Assembly: GCF_010671565.1 (NCBI RefSeq)
Contig: NZ_JAABOQ010000007.1
Location: 124,001-188,000, forward strand
Length of the DNA: 64,000 bases
Direction of reading: 5' to 3'
Origin: Spongiivirga citrea
Lineage (GTDB): Bacteria; Bacteroidota; Bacteroidia; Flavobacteriales; Flavobacteriaceae
Each line of letters begins with the position of its first letter. Positions within the stretch are counted from its first letter, which is position 1. Of the stretch, positions 1 through 6,726 are shown in pieces. The position numbers and the translations under genes were made by a program. The notes beneath the pieces were generated by a model. It did no database searches. It was not told the DNA's origin and saw only the letters and a program-made list of their open reading frames with translations.

Positions 1-56
1 ATTTCCCGATCGCCTAACTGCTTTTTAACTTGATCTTCAAACCTATGCTGTGCCAT
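1..56 (-). CDS. Probable anti-sigma factor, N-terminal fragment (cut by window edge)
   Basis: Only the first 18-19 codons are inside the window, beginning MAQHRFEDQVKKQLG. The ATG at 56-54 lies inside the last codons of the preceding sigma factor gene, so the two genes overlap by 14 bases and are probably translationally coupled. A short charged amphipathic start directly after an ECF sigma gene is typical of a cytoplasmic anti-sigma domain followed by a membrane segment. No domain can be confirmed from this length, so the function is inferred from position only. Confidence 0.5.
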   Translation of the reverse strand, partial: MAQHRFEDQVKKQLGDRE

Positions 57-615
57 GTTGGGTTGCATTTAATTGTGTTAACTGTTTTTGAAGCATTTTC
101 CGTGCTTTAAATAATTGAGATTTCGAAGTGCTTTCGGCAATACCCAAAATCTCAGCAATCTCATGATGTTTATAGCCTTCTACCACATACATTACAAAGA
201 CTACTTTATAACCTTCCGGCAGTTGATCGATTAATTGTTGAATGTATGCCACATCAAACTCTTCAGTAACTGAGTAATCAACATCTTCTATCTCTAACTC
301 ATTCTCTACTACTTCTAGCTGTTTTCGCTGTCTATAGAACGAAATACATTCCCTTACCATAATGCGACGTATCCAACCTTCGAAACTACCTTCTGACCTG
401 AAATTATCAATGTTTTTAAACACCTTCATAAAGCCGGTAAGCATCACCTCTTCTGCTTTATGAACATCATTAATATACTGCCTGCAAATACTCAACATTT
501 TGGGCGCACACTGTTCAAACAAATATTGCTGGGCCATACGATTGCCCTGCGCAACATGCTTTATTAGCTTTGCTTCGTTTTTATAAAGTTGAATGACTTT
601 CAACGACAGTTTCAT
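43..615 (-). CDS. ECF-family RNA polymerase sigma factor
   Basis: This 190-residue protein has the two-domain plan of extracytoplasmic function sigma factors. Region 2 lies at about residues 25-95, with the core-binding and -10 segments around AEEVMLTGFMKVFKNI and FEGWIRRIMVREC. Region 4 lies at about 125-180, with a helix-turn-helix around YKHHEIAEILGIAESTSKSQ. It should direct core polymerase to a small regulon and probably its own promoter. An ECF-like promoter (GCAACC, 16-bp spacer, CGTC) lies just upstream at 631-660. The next gene overlaps its end and is probably its anti-sigma factor. The ATG at 615 is the first in frame after the promoter. Confidence 0.9.
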   Translation of the reverse strand: MKLSLKVIQLYKNEAKLIKHVAQGNRMAQQYLFEQCAPKMLSICRQYINDVHKAEEVMLTGFMKVFKNIDNFRSEGSFEGWIRRIMVRECISFYRQRKQLEVVENELEIEDVDYSVTEEFDVAYIQQLIDQLPEGYKVVFVMYVVEGYKHHEIAEILGIAESTSKSQLFKARKMLQKQLTQLNATQHGTA

Positions 616-630
616 TTGGTTCTCTATTTA

Positions 631-660
631 CATAGACGAAACTAAATTACGCATGGTTGC
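631..660 (-). promoter_or_regulatory. ECF-type promoter of the sigma factor gene (probable autoregulation)
   Basis: Read on the minus strand, GCAACC (660-655) is followed after exactly 16 bases by CGTC (638-635). The AAC and CGT cores at this spacing are the usual -35/-10 signature recognised by ECF sigma factors. The -10 element ends about 20 bases before the ATG at 615. This differs from the TAnnTTTG housekeeping promoters elsewhere in the window and implies that the sigma factor transcribes itself. Autoregulation is inference. Confidence 0.55.
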
Positions 661-718
661 CTGAGGATGAAAATTTTTTTGAAGTGAGTTGAAAAATGAG
701 GTGATTCAATTACACAAA

Positions 719-755
719 GCTCCCTTCCCTTGAGGGAAGGGCTGGGGATTGGTGT
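719..755 (+). repeat. Palindromic dispersed repeat, copy 1
   Basis: The unit starts GCTCCCTTCCCTTGAGGGAA (hairpin) and continues with a G-rich tail ending GGTGT. It is the first of three related copies in the 315-base gap between the sigma factor gene and gldA. The family is recognised by a TTGA or TTTGAA hairpin tip flanked by CCC/GGG or CTCC/GGAG arms plus a GGGG..GTGT tail. No coding potential is seen. Confidence 0.6.
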
Positions 756-806
756 TAACTATCAAGACCAATAATTCCGATACAAACCTCGTCTTTCTCA
801 AGGTTT

Positions 807-841
807 ACACCCCTCTAAATCTCCCCTCAAGGGGAGACTTC
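807..841 (-). repeat. Palindromic dispersed repeat, copy 2 (inverted)
   Basis: On the minus strand this copy reads GAAGTCTCCCCTTGAGGGGA and then a tail ending GAGGGGTGT. It has the same hairpin-plus-tail plan as the copies at 719-755 and 888-925 but the opposite orientation. The arm TCTCCCC/GGGGAGA is perfectly paired. Confidence 0.6.
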
Positions 842-887
842 TTAATAATAAAAATGGAAACTCAGATATTTTAATTTTAAAAAAGGT

Positions 888-925
888 AGCTCCTCTCCTT
901 TGAAGGAGAAGTTGGGTGAGGATGT
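888..925 (+). repeat. Palindromic dispersed repeat, copy 3
   Basis: The copy begins AGCTCCTCTCCTTTGAAGGA and ends with a GGGTGAGGATGT tail. The arms CTCCTT/AAGGAG pair perfectly. It lies immediately downstream of the gldA stop codon (931) and, in RNA from either strand, would form a stem at the gene end. It could therefore assist termination of gldA. Confidence 0.55.
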
Positions 926-930
926 AAATT

Positions 931-1824
931 TTAAGCCGTCAACTCCCGAAACAAAGTCTCCAAATTCTGATTTTGTTGATCGAGCTTCAATATCTTCAAC
1001 TGGTTATCATGGGCAAAATCAAACACTACCGATCGCATATCGGTATTCGTATCAAATGTAAGCTCGTATAAAAAACCTTCTACATTTTTTACCGACTGTA
1101 CGTGCTCTATACGGTTTAATGCCACCTCTTCTACACGATAATCAAATTCGACCTCAACCACCTGTTGTTGGCCTTTTCTTAGGTCGACCAGGTTTTTATC
1201 AGCAACAATCTTTCCCTTATTAATAATAATTACGCGATCACAAATAGCCTCAACCTCTTGCATAATATGTGTCGATAATAGGACCGTTCTATCTTTTCCG
1301 AAAGTTTTAATCAACGTACGAATATCGACTAGTTGGTTGGGATCTAATCCCGTAGTCGGCTCATCTAAAATAAGCACCTCGGGCTCGTGTAGTAAAGCAG
1401 CCGCCAGACCGACACGCTGTCTATATCCCTTAGAAAGCTGTCCGATTTTTTTGTGCGCTTCTGGTGTTAAACCTGTCTGTTCTATAACTGTATCTACCTT
1501 TTTTCTATCAACTTTAAATAAACCCGCATTAAATTGTAAATACTCTCGTACATACATCTCTAAGTACAAAGGATTATGTTCTGGTAAATAGCCAATACTC
1601 TTTCTAACCTGGTCAGTTTGAGTATTTACATCAAGCTCATTGACCTCAACATCACCATTAGTTGCCAAAATTGTAGTGGTCAATATTTTCATCATAGTCG
1701 ATTTTCCTGCCCCATTTGGGCCTAGAAATCCAACTACCTCTCCTTTTTCAATCGCAAACGATACATTGTCAAGAGCTTGTTGCTCTTTGTATTTTTTGCT
1801 TACTCCCGATACTTTAATTGACAT
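931..1824 (-). CDS. gldA: Gliding-motility ABC transporter ATP-binding protein GldA
   Basis: The 297-residue ATPase has Walker A (GPNGAGKST, residues 35-43), the signature LSKGYRQ (131-137), Walker B VLILDEP (151-157) and a switch His (STHIMQEVEA). The length and the GldA-like start MSIKVSGVSKKYK fit the GldA subfamily, which partners with membrane proteins GldF and GldG in gliding and adhesin-related export in Flavobacteriia. gldF and gldG are not adjacent, which is usual, since gldA is often unlinked. A TAnnTTTG element lies upstream at 1842-1849. It is divergent from the aromatic operon. It could be another ABC-2 type ATPase, but the similarity to GldA is strong. Confidence 0.85.
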   Translation of the reverse strand: MSIKVSGVSKKYKEQQALDNVSFAIEKGEVVGFLGPNGAGKSTMMKILTTTILATNGDVEVNELDVNTQTDQVRKSIGYLPEHNPLYLEMYVREYLQFNAGLFKVDRKKVDTVIEQTGLTPEAHKKIGQLSKGYRQRVGLAAALLHEPEVLILDEPTTGLDPNQLVDIRTLIKTFGKDRTVLLSTHIMQEVEAICDRVIIINKGKIVADKNLVDLRKGQQQVVEVEFDYRVEEVALNRIEHVQSVKNVEGFLYELTFDTNTDMRSVVFDFAHDNQLKILKLDQQNQNLETLFRELTA

Positions 1825-1841
1825 ACTTCAAAATTCTTCAG

Positions 1842-1849
1842 CAAATATA
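1842..1849 (-). promoter_or_regulatory. -7 promoter element (TATATTTG) of gldA
   Basis: The minus strand reads TATATTTG, a perfect match to the Bacteroidetes -7 consensus TAnnTTTG. It lies about 18 bases before the gldA ATG at 1824, predicting a short 5' leader. No clear TTTG -33 element was found at the usual distance. Confidence 0.5.
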
Positions 1850-1943
1850 AATGCTGTTTTTGTTATTAATTACAGCTTAAATTGATAATTTTTAAATGAT
1901 ATCAACATAAATAATGTTAATTCACAAAAATAAAGACTGGGTG

Positions 1944-1974
1944 TTTGTTTTTTATCAAACTGTTACTACATTAG
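1944..1974 (+). promoter_or_regulatory. Promoter of the aromatic operon leader (TTTG, 19 bp, TACATTAG)
   Basis: TTTG at 1944-1947 and TACATTAG at 1967-1974 are separated by 19 bases. This matches Bacteroidetes -33/-7 geometry with one mismatch in the -7 box (TTAG instead of TTTG). The expected start of transcription near 1979 places the leader peptide ATG (1994) about 15 bases into the transcript. The deoxynucleoside kinase gene near 44.4 kb has the same TTAG variant. Confidence 0.5.
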
Positions 1975-1993
1975 CCCCATCAGAAAAATACAA

Positions 1994-2077
1994 ATGATTA
2001 ACAACACTTATTTCTGGAACCGTTTTTATTTTTTCTTCTTCTATTTTGAAGAGAGAACGGGACTATCATGCAAATAA
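1994..2077 (+). CDS. Phe/Tyr-rich leader peptide of the aromatic operon attenuator
   Basis: This 27-codon reading frame starts at ATG 1994 and stops at TAA 2075. It encodes 7 Phe, 3 Tyr and 1 Trp. The dense block of residues 11-18 reads FYFFFFYF. Such an aromatic run directly before an intrinsic terminator and a phenylalanine/tyrosine operon is the hallmark of a ribosome-stalling leader peptide. Codons 21-25 (CGGGACT, 2058-2064) overlap the proposed antiterminator strand, so a ribosome that reads through to the stop codon masks it. Start and stop are clean, and promoter spacing supports translation. Regulation by charged tRNA-Phe and tRNA-Tyr is inferred from established attenuation logic. 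Confidence 0.8.
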   Translation: MINNTYFWNRFYFFFFYFEERTGLSCK

Positions 2078-2131
2078 GTATTGTTGCTAAAAGATAAATG
2101 AAAAGTCCTGATAAAATTCAGGACTTTTTTT
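2058..2131 (+). promoter_or_regulatory. Transcription attenuator: antiterminator and intrinsic terminator upstream of pheA
   Basis: The terminator is a perfect 10-bp stem, AAAGTCCTGA (2102-2111) with TCAGGACTTT (2118-2127), a 6-base loop and TTTT at 2128-2131. The competing antiterminator pairs CGGGACT (2058-2064) with AGTCCTG (2104-2110), 7 pairs including one G-U, consuming the terminator's 5' arm. The two structures exclude each other. Ribosome stalling on the Phe/Tyr block (2009-2047) leaves 2058-2064 free and allows readthrough, while completion of the leader covers it and favours termination. pheA begins 14 bases after the T-run. Confidence 0.8.
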
Positions 2132-2144
2132 ATGCATTAAATTG

Positions 2145-2972
2145 ATGAATAACACAGTTGCAATTCAAGGTGTAAAAGGCTCATTCCACTACCAAGTGGC
2201 TCAGGACTACTATCGTAACGATATTTTAGTTGATGAATGTTTGTCGTTTGACAAACTAGTAGATAGCTTAATTGATGGTCAAGCGCATCAAGCCGTTATG
2301 GCAATTGAAAACTCCATTGCAGGATCGATCATCCCCAACTACGCATTGATCGATAAACATCAGCTACACATCATTGGCGAGTACTATTTAAACATTCATC
2401 ACAACCTACTGGCCTTAAAAGGTCAGCAGATTAAAGATATAAAAGAGGTGTGTTCGCACCCTATGGCACTCTTGCAGTGTAAAGATTTCTTCAGGAAACA
2501 TCCACATATTAAATTAGTTGAAGATGCCGATACCGCCGAGGTTGCTCAACGCATCCAAAAAAATCAAATTAAAGGCATTGCAGCAATTGCTGGAAACGCA
2601 GCAGCTAGTTTATACGAGCTAGATATTTTAGCTCCAAGCATTCAAACAATTCAGGATAACTCGACGCGATTTGTAATAGTTCAAACTAGTAATTCGGTAA
2701 TTCCTAAAAAAGAAATTAGCAAAGCGTCTTTAAAATTTATGACCGACCATAAAAGAGGTAGTCTTGCCACAGTTTTAAATGTCATGAGCGACTGCAAATT
2801 GAATTTGACAAAAATTCAATCGCTTCCCGTTATCGAAACCCCTTGGAAATATGCATTTTTTGTAGATATCACTTTTGATGATTATGAAGACTATGATAAA
2901 GCCAAGAATATTTTACAATTAATGACCTATGATTTTAAAATACTAGGTGAATATAAAAATGCCAGGTCATGA
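2145..2972 (+). CDS. pheA: Prephenate dehydratase
   Basis: The protein converts prephenate to phenylpyruvate in phenylalanine synthesis. A periplasmic-binding-like catalytic domain occupies about residues 5-180, with IENSIAGS and the catalytic NSTRF motif (about 172-176). A C-terminal ACT regulatory domain (about 195-270, with KIQSLPV where ESRP-type signals occur) suggests feedback by phenylalanine. I prefer the ATG at 2145 to the in-frame TTG at 2142. There is no fused chorismate mutase, which here is fused to DAHP synthase. The gene follows the Phe/Tyr attenuator, and its TGA overlaps the next ATG (ATGA), indicating coupling. Confidence 0.92.
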   Translation: MNNTVAIQGVKGSFHYQVAQDYYRNDILVDECLSFDKLVDSLIDGQAHQAVMAIENSIAGSIIPNYALIDKHQLHIIGEYYLNIHHNLLALKGQQIKDIKEVCSHPMALLQCKDFFRKHPHIKLVEDADTAEVAQRIQKNQIKGIAAIAGNAAASLYELDILAPSIQTIQDNSTRFVIVQTSNSVIPKKEISKASLKFMTDHKRGSLATVLNVMSDCKLNLTKIQSLPVIETPWKYAFFVDITFDDYEDYDKAKNILQLMTYDFKILGEYKNARS

Positions 2973-4114
2973 TTAGTACTGCTAACCGCTTACTTACAGT
3001 TGAAGAATACTACTTCTCTCAAAAACTAAGAGAAGTAAATCAGCTTATTGCAGATGGAAAACCTGTAATTAATATGGGAATTGGTAGTCCTGATTTGGTT
3101 CCGCCAGCTCTAGTATTAAAGGAAATAGCGGAGTCCTTGTTGGATATGGGCGCACATAAATATCAAAGTTATCAAGGATTACCATCGCTTAGAAATGCAT
3201 TCGCCAACTTCTATAAAAATAAATACAAAGTCGCTATTAACCCCAACAACGAGGTACTTCCATTAATGGGTAGCAAGGAAGGTATTATGCATATTAGTAT
3301 GGCTTACCTTGATGAAGGAGACCAAGTATTGATTCCGAATCCAGGTTATCCAACGTATTCTTCGGTAAGCAAATTAGTAGGAGCGCAACCCGTTTACTAT
3401 GACTTAAACGATAGTACCAATTGGCTTCCGGATCTCGACCACTTATCAAAAACAGATTTAAGTAAAGTCAAAATTATGTGGATTAATTATCCGCATATGC
3501 CTACTGGCACAAAAGCTCCAAAAGCTCTGTTTAAAGATTTACTAGCTTTTGCTAGAACGCATAGAATTTTGATCGTTAACGACAATCCTTACAGCTTTGT
3601 ATTAAATGAAAACCCAACGAGTATTCTTGCCGTCGAAGGCGCGAAAGATGTTGCTTTAGAGCTCAACTCGCTCAGTAAAACCTTCAATATGGCAGGATGG
3701 CGCGTTGGTATGGTTTTAGGTAATGAGAAACATATCAAGAATATTCTAAAAGTTAAAAGTAATATGGACTCTGGTATGTTCTATGGGATTCAAAAAGGGG
3801 CCATCGCTGCCTTGAATATAGGTGATGATTGGTACAATAAAATGAATGCTATTTATCATAAGCGCAGAGAGATGATTTGTCAAATTGCTGATAAACTCGG
3901 ATGCAAATATCAAAAAGATACTGCCGGAATGTTTGTTTGGTGTAAGCTTCCCGACAGTTCTAGCGATTCAAAATCATACATAAACGAATTATTAGAATCA
4001 AAAAACATTTTTGTTGCTCCTGGTAGCATTTTTGGGAGTAATGGGGAAGGTTACATCCGGTTTTCATTGTGTGTGAATGAGGAAAAAATTGAAGAAGCAT
4101 TAAGTCGATTTTAG
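2969..4114 (+). CDS. PLP-dependent aminotransferase, class I/II (aromatic operon)
   Basis: The 381-residue fold-type I aminotransferase carries the PLP lysine in SLSKTFNMAGWRVG and the usual NPGYPTY and NYPHMPTG segments, with a terminal arginine region GYIRFSLC. Its place between pheA and tyrA, with a 4-base overlap to pheA, suggests that it transaminates phenylpyruvate, 4-hydroxyphenylpyruvate or prephenate to finish Phe and Tyr synthesis. Related enzymes include LL-diaminopimelate and aspartate-type aminotransferases, so substrate specificity is inferred from the operon. It is likely controlled by the upstream attenuator. Confidence 0.85.
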   Translation: MISTANRLLTVEEYYFSQKLREVNQLIADGKPVINMGIGSPDLVPPALVLKEIAESLLDMGAHKYQSYQGLPSLRNAFANFYKNKYKVAINPNNEVLPLMGSKEGIMHISMAYLDEGDQVLIPNPGYPTYSSVSKLVGAQPVYYDLNDSTNWLPDLDHLSKTDLSKVKIMWINYPHMPTGTKAPKALFKDLLAFARTHRILIVNDNPYSFVLNENPTSILAVEGAKDVALELNSLSKTFNMAGWRVGMVLGNEKHIKNILKVKSNMDSGMFYGIQKGAIAALNIGDDWYNKMNAIYHKRREMICQIADKLGCKYQKDTAGMFVWCKLPDSSSDSKSYINELLESKNIFVAPGSIFGSNGEGYIRFSLCVNEEKIEEALSRF

Positions 4115-4156
4115 ATGTTCGATTTAGAAAGTTAAAAATCAACCGAAAAGGAAAGT

Positions 4157-5014
4157 ATGAACATATATATAATAGGAATTGGATTAATAGGAGGCTCATT
4201 CGCATTAGATATAAAAGCTACAAATCCTGATGTGTCCATATTCGGGATAGATGCAAATCCTGATAATGCAATTGAAGCGAAGAAGTTGGGCGTAATTGAT
4301 GAAGTTGCAGATTTTAACACCATCTCAAATGCTGATGTTGTTGTAGTTGCGATTCCTGTGGATGCTTCAATCAAAGTACTTCAAAAAACCTTAGATCTTA
4401 TTGATGACAATACCCTCATTATAGAAGTAGGTTCAACCAAAGTCCAAATAGTAAATGCGATTGAAGATCATCCTAAAAGAAGAAATTTACTACTTACGCA
4501 CCCGATAGCAGGAACGGAGTTCTCTGGACCTTCAGCGGCTATTCGACATTTGTACAAAGGAAAAACAAATATCATTTGTGAGATTGAAAAAACCGCGTTC
4601 AAACTTCAAGAACGCGCCTTGAAACTGTTTGCTGATGTTGGTATGCGTATTCGATATATGGATCCTGTGGCGCACGATAAGCACATAGCCTATGTATCTC
4701 ACTTATCGCATATCAGCTCGTTTATGCTCGGGAAAACAGTGATCGAAAAAGAAAAGAATGAGCGTGACATTTTCGATATGGCTGGTAGTGGATTTGAAAG
4801 TACCGTTCGACTTGCTAAAAGTTCACCTGCCATGTGGACCCCAATTTTCGAGCAGAACAAAGATAATGTTGTTGAGACTTTAGAAGAATATATTGCCAAT
4901 TTAGAACAGTTTAAACAGCACTTGATTGACAATAATTTCCAAGCTATTTACAACGAAATGGAAAACACCAATCACATAAAAGAAATATTAAAAGGAATTA
5001 CCATAAACGCATAG
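4157..5014 (+). CDS. tyrA: Prephenate dehydrogenase
   Basis: The enzyme oxidatively decarboxylates prephenate to 4-hydroxyphenylpyruvate in tyrosine synthesis. At 285 residues it has an N-terminal NAD(P) Rossmann motif (IGIGLIGGSFALD, about 4-16) and the TyrA signatures THPIAGTEFSGP and HDKHIAYVSHLSH, the latter containing the catalytic histidine region. The C-terminal helical dimerisation domain is intact, and no ACT domain is attached. It lies 42 bases after the aminotransferase gene and 13 bases before the DAHP synthase gene, so it belongs to the same operon. Confidence 0.92.
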   Translation: MNIYIIGIGLIGGSFALDIKATNPDVSIFGIDANPDNAIEAKKLGVIDEVADFNTISNADVVVVAIPVDASIKVLQKTLDLIDDNTLIIEVGSTKVQIVNAIEDHPKRRNLLLTHPIAGTEFSGPSAAIRHLYKGKTNIICEIEKTAFKLQERALKLFADVGMRIRYMDPVAHDKHIAYVSHLSHISSFMLGKTVIEKEKNERDIFDMAGSGFESTVRLAKSSPAMWTPIFEQNKDNVVETLEEYIANLEQFKQHLIDNNFQAIYNEMENTNHIKEILKGITINA

Positions 5015-5027
5015 AATACAACTAAAA

Positions 5028-6110
5028 ATGGAAAATAAAAAAGAATTAAGAACATGGTTGGATAGCCATAAACTACCTCACCCATTGGTAATCGCTGGGC
5101 CTTGTAGTGCAGAAACTGAAGATCAGGTTTTAAAAGTCGCCCATGGATTAAAGGATACTGATGTAACCTATTTTAGAGCTGGAATTTGGAAACCTAGAAC
5201 TCGCCCCGGAAACTTTGAAGGTGTAGGAGCAATCGGTTTAAAATGGTTACAGCGGGCAAAGCAAGAAACAGGATTGCTAACTGCTACCGAAGTTGCTAAC
5301 AAAGCCCACGTTGATCTTGCTTTAGAACATGATATCGACCTACTTTGGATTGGTGCTCGAAGCACTGTAAGTCCATTTATAGTTCAAGAAATAGCCGATG
5401 CTTTAAAAGGAACGGATAAGGTTGTTTTAGTAAAAAACCCAGTGAATCCCGATTTGGCATTATGGTTAGGAGCGATTGAGCGTCTTCATACTGCCAATAT
5501 TGATAAATTAGGAGTGATTCATCGTGGATTTTCAACCTACGAAAAAACGAAATATCGTAACATTCCAGAATGGCAATTAGCAGTTGAGTTACAAGATAAA
5601 TTTCCTGATCTTCCTCTTATTTGTGATCCTTCACATATAACAGGAAAGCGCGATATGATTTTAGATGTATCACAAACAGCACTCGATCTTAATTTTGATG
5701 GTTTAATGATCGAGACGCATATCGATCCTGATAACGCATGGAGTGATGCTGCCCAGCAAGTAACACCAGAAAGTTTAATACAAATTATGCAAGACCTTCG
5801 TATTCGTAAAGAAACAAGTCAAGAGGAAGAATACAAAATAAGCTTGAGCAATTTAAGAGCGCAGATTGATGTGGTGGATAATCAATTACTGGATTTAATG
5901 GGTAAACGAATGAAAGTAGCTGACTCCATTGGTGCACTTAAAAAAGAGCGAAATGTAGCTGTCTTACAATCAAAACGTTGGAATGAAATTTTAGGTAAGA
6001 TGATTCTCGAAGGTCATGATCGTGGACTTAGCGAAGAGTTTATCTTAAGAATGTTTAAAGCCATTCACCAAGAGTCTATTAATCATCAAGAAAAGATTAT
6101 TAAGGCTTAA
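5028..6110 (+). CDS. Bifunctional DAHP synthase / chorismate mutase (AroQ type)
   Basis: The protein starts the shikimate pathway (PEP plus erythrose 4-phosphate) and also converts chorismate to prephenate. Residues about 1-260 are a type I-beta (KDO8P-like) DAHP synthase, with AGPCSAE, GIWKPRTRPG and CDPSHITGKR. Residues about 270-355 are an all-helical AroQ chorismate mutase, with LRAQIDVVDNQLLDLMGKR and the KKER region. Fusion of the entry and branch-point enzymes is common in Bacteroidota, where the mutase domain can mediate allosteric control by prephenate. It is the last gene of the operon and is followed by a strong terminator at 6112-6144. Confidence 0.92.
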   Translation: MENKKELRTWLDSHKLPHPLVIAGPCSAETEDQVLKVAHGLKDTDVTYFRAGIWKPRTRPGNFEGVGAIGLKWLQRAKQETGLLTATEVANKAHVDLALEHDIDLLWIGARSTVSPFIVQEIADALKGTDKVVLVKNPVNPDLALWLGAIERLHTANIDKLGVIHRGFSTYEKTKYRNIPEWQLAVELQDKFPDLPLICDPSHITGKRDMILDVSQTALDLNFDGLMIETHIDPDNAWSDAAQQVTPESLIQIMQDLRIRKETSQEEEYKISLSNLRAQIDVVDNQLLDLMGKRMKVADSIGALKKERNVAVLQSKRWNEILGKMILEGHDRGLSEEFILRMFKAIHQESINHQEKIIKA

Positions 6111-6111
6111 T

Positions 6112-6144
6112 AAAAAAAGGCCCGAAGCAATGCTTCGGGCTTTT
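6112..6144. terminator. Bidirectional intrinsic terminator
   Basis: GCCCGAAGC (6120-6128) pairs perfectly with GCTTCGGGC (6132-6140) around a 3-base loop. An A-run on the left and TTTT on the right allow function in both directions. It ends the plus-strand aromatic operon and the minus-strand gene at 6167-6622. Confidence 0.85.
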
Positions 6145-6166
6145 ATATTTTAGAAAGTAGTATTTC

Positions 6167-6622
6167 TTATTTCGCTCTTTTAAATATAAAACGAGTAATA
6201 AATATTCCTTGATTATCTCCTTTCCCAGCACTTTCTACACCGCTGGCCACATGGGCAAGTTCCCAGCCATTGGCTGACATGGTATTGATTTTAGAAGAAA
6301 TCAATGCATCATTTGCTGCAATGTTTTGAAAGCGAATTCCACCTAAATTAAAAAAGTTAAGCAGTTTAGTTTCTTCAAAATTCTTTACACGAATTTCACT
6401 ACGCTTTGATTTATTTCGTTTGTCTTCTTTTTTGTCCTCCGATCGCATCGAGCTAAACTCTTGATAATCCCGACTGTCGTCAGTATAAATCATTCTAGAG
6501 CGCCCTAACCCATTTGGTACAATGGACTCGATTGTTGTCACAACTTGGTATTCGTAGCTTTGAGCTTGAACAGCTGGAACACTAATTAATGCTAGTAGTA
6601 AAATGAAAAATAATTTTCTCAT
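6167..6622 (-). CDS. Secreted protein of unknown function (DUF4177-like C-terminus)
   Basis: The 151-residue protein has a cleavable signal peptide (MRKLFFILLLALISVPAVQAQ). A Lys/Glu-rich central stretch (about 60-85) could be disordered. The C-terminal segment, with SSKINTMSANGWELAHVASG, resembles small DUF4177-type domains, in which a helix containing NxxxxxGWEL precedes a strand ending in an FIFKR-like sequence. No enzymatic motif is visible. It is a single gene convergent with the aromatic operon and divergent from rsgA. Confidence 0.6.
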   Translation of the reverse strand: MRKLFFILLLALISVPAVQAQSYEYQVVTTIESIVPNGLGRSRMIYTDDSRDYQEFSSMRSEDKKEDKRNKSKRSEIRVKNFEETKLLNFFNLGGIRFQNIAANDALISSKINTMSANGWELAHVASGVESAGKGDNQGIFITRFIFKRAK

Positions 6623-6726
6623 AGTAAATAAGTATTTAAGTTTTTAGTTAATAGCGATTAAGATAACAGTTATTTTGAAACTAAATGTTGTTATTTTGTA
6701 ATCGACAAAAAAACGTGATTAAATAC

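Noticed and set aside
2142-2144. TTG as start codon of pheA
   Set aside because: An ATG follows immediately in frame at 2145.
6685-6726. Upstream start of rsgA at 6685
   Set aside because: It would add 14 residues not seen in the family, and the internal ATG at 6727 gives the canonical OB-fold start.
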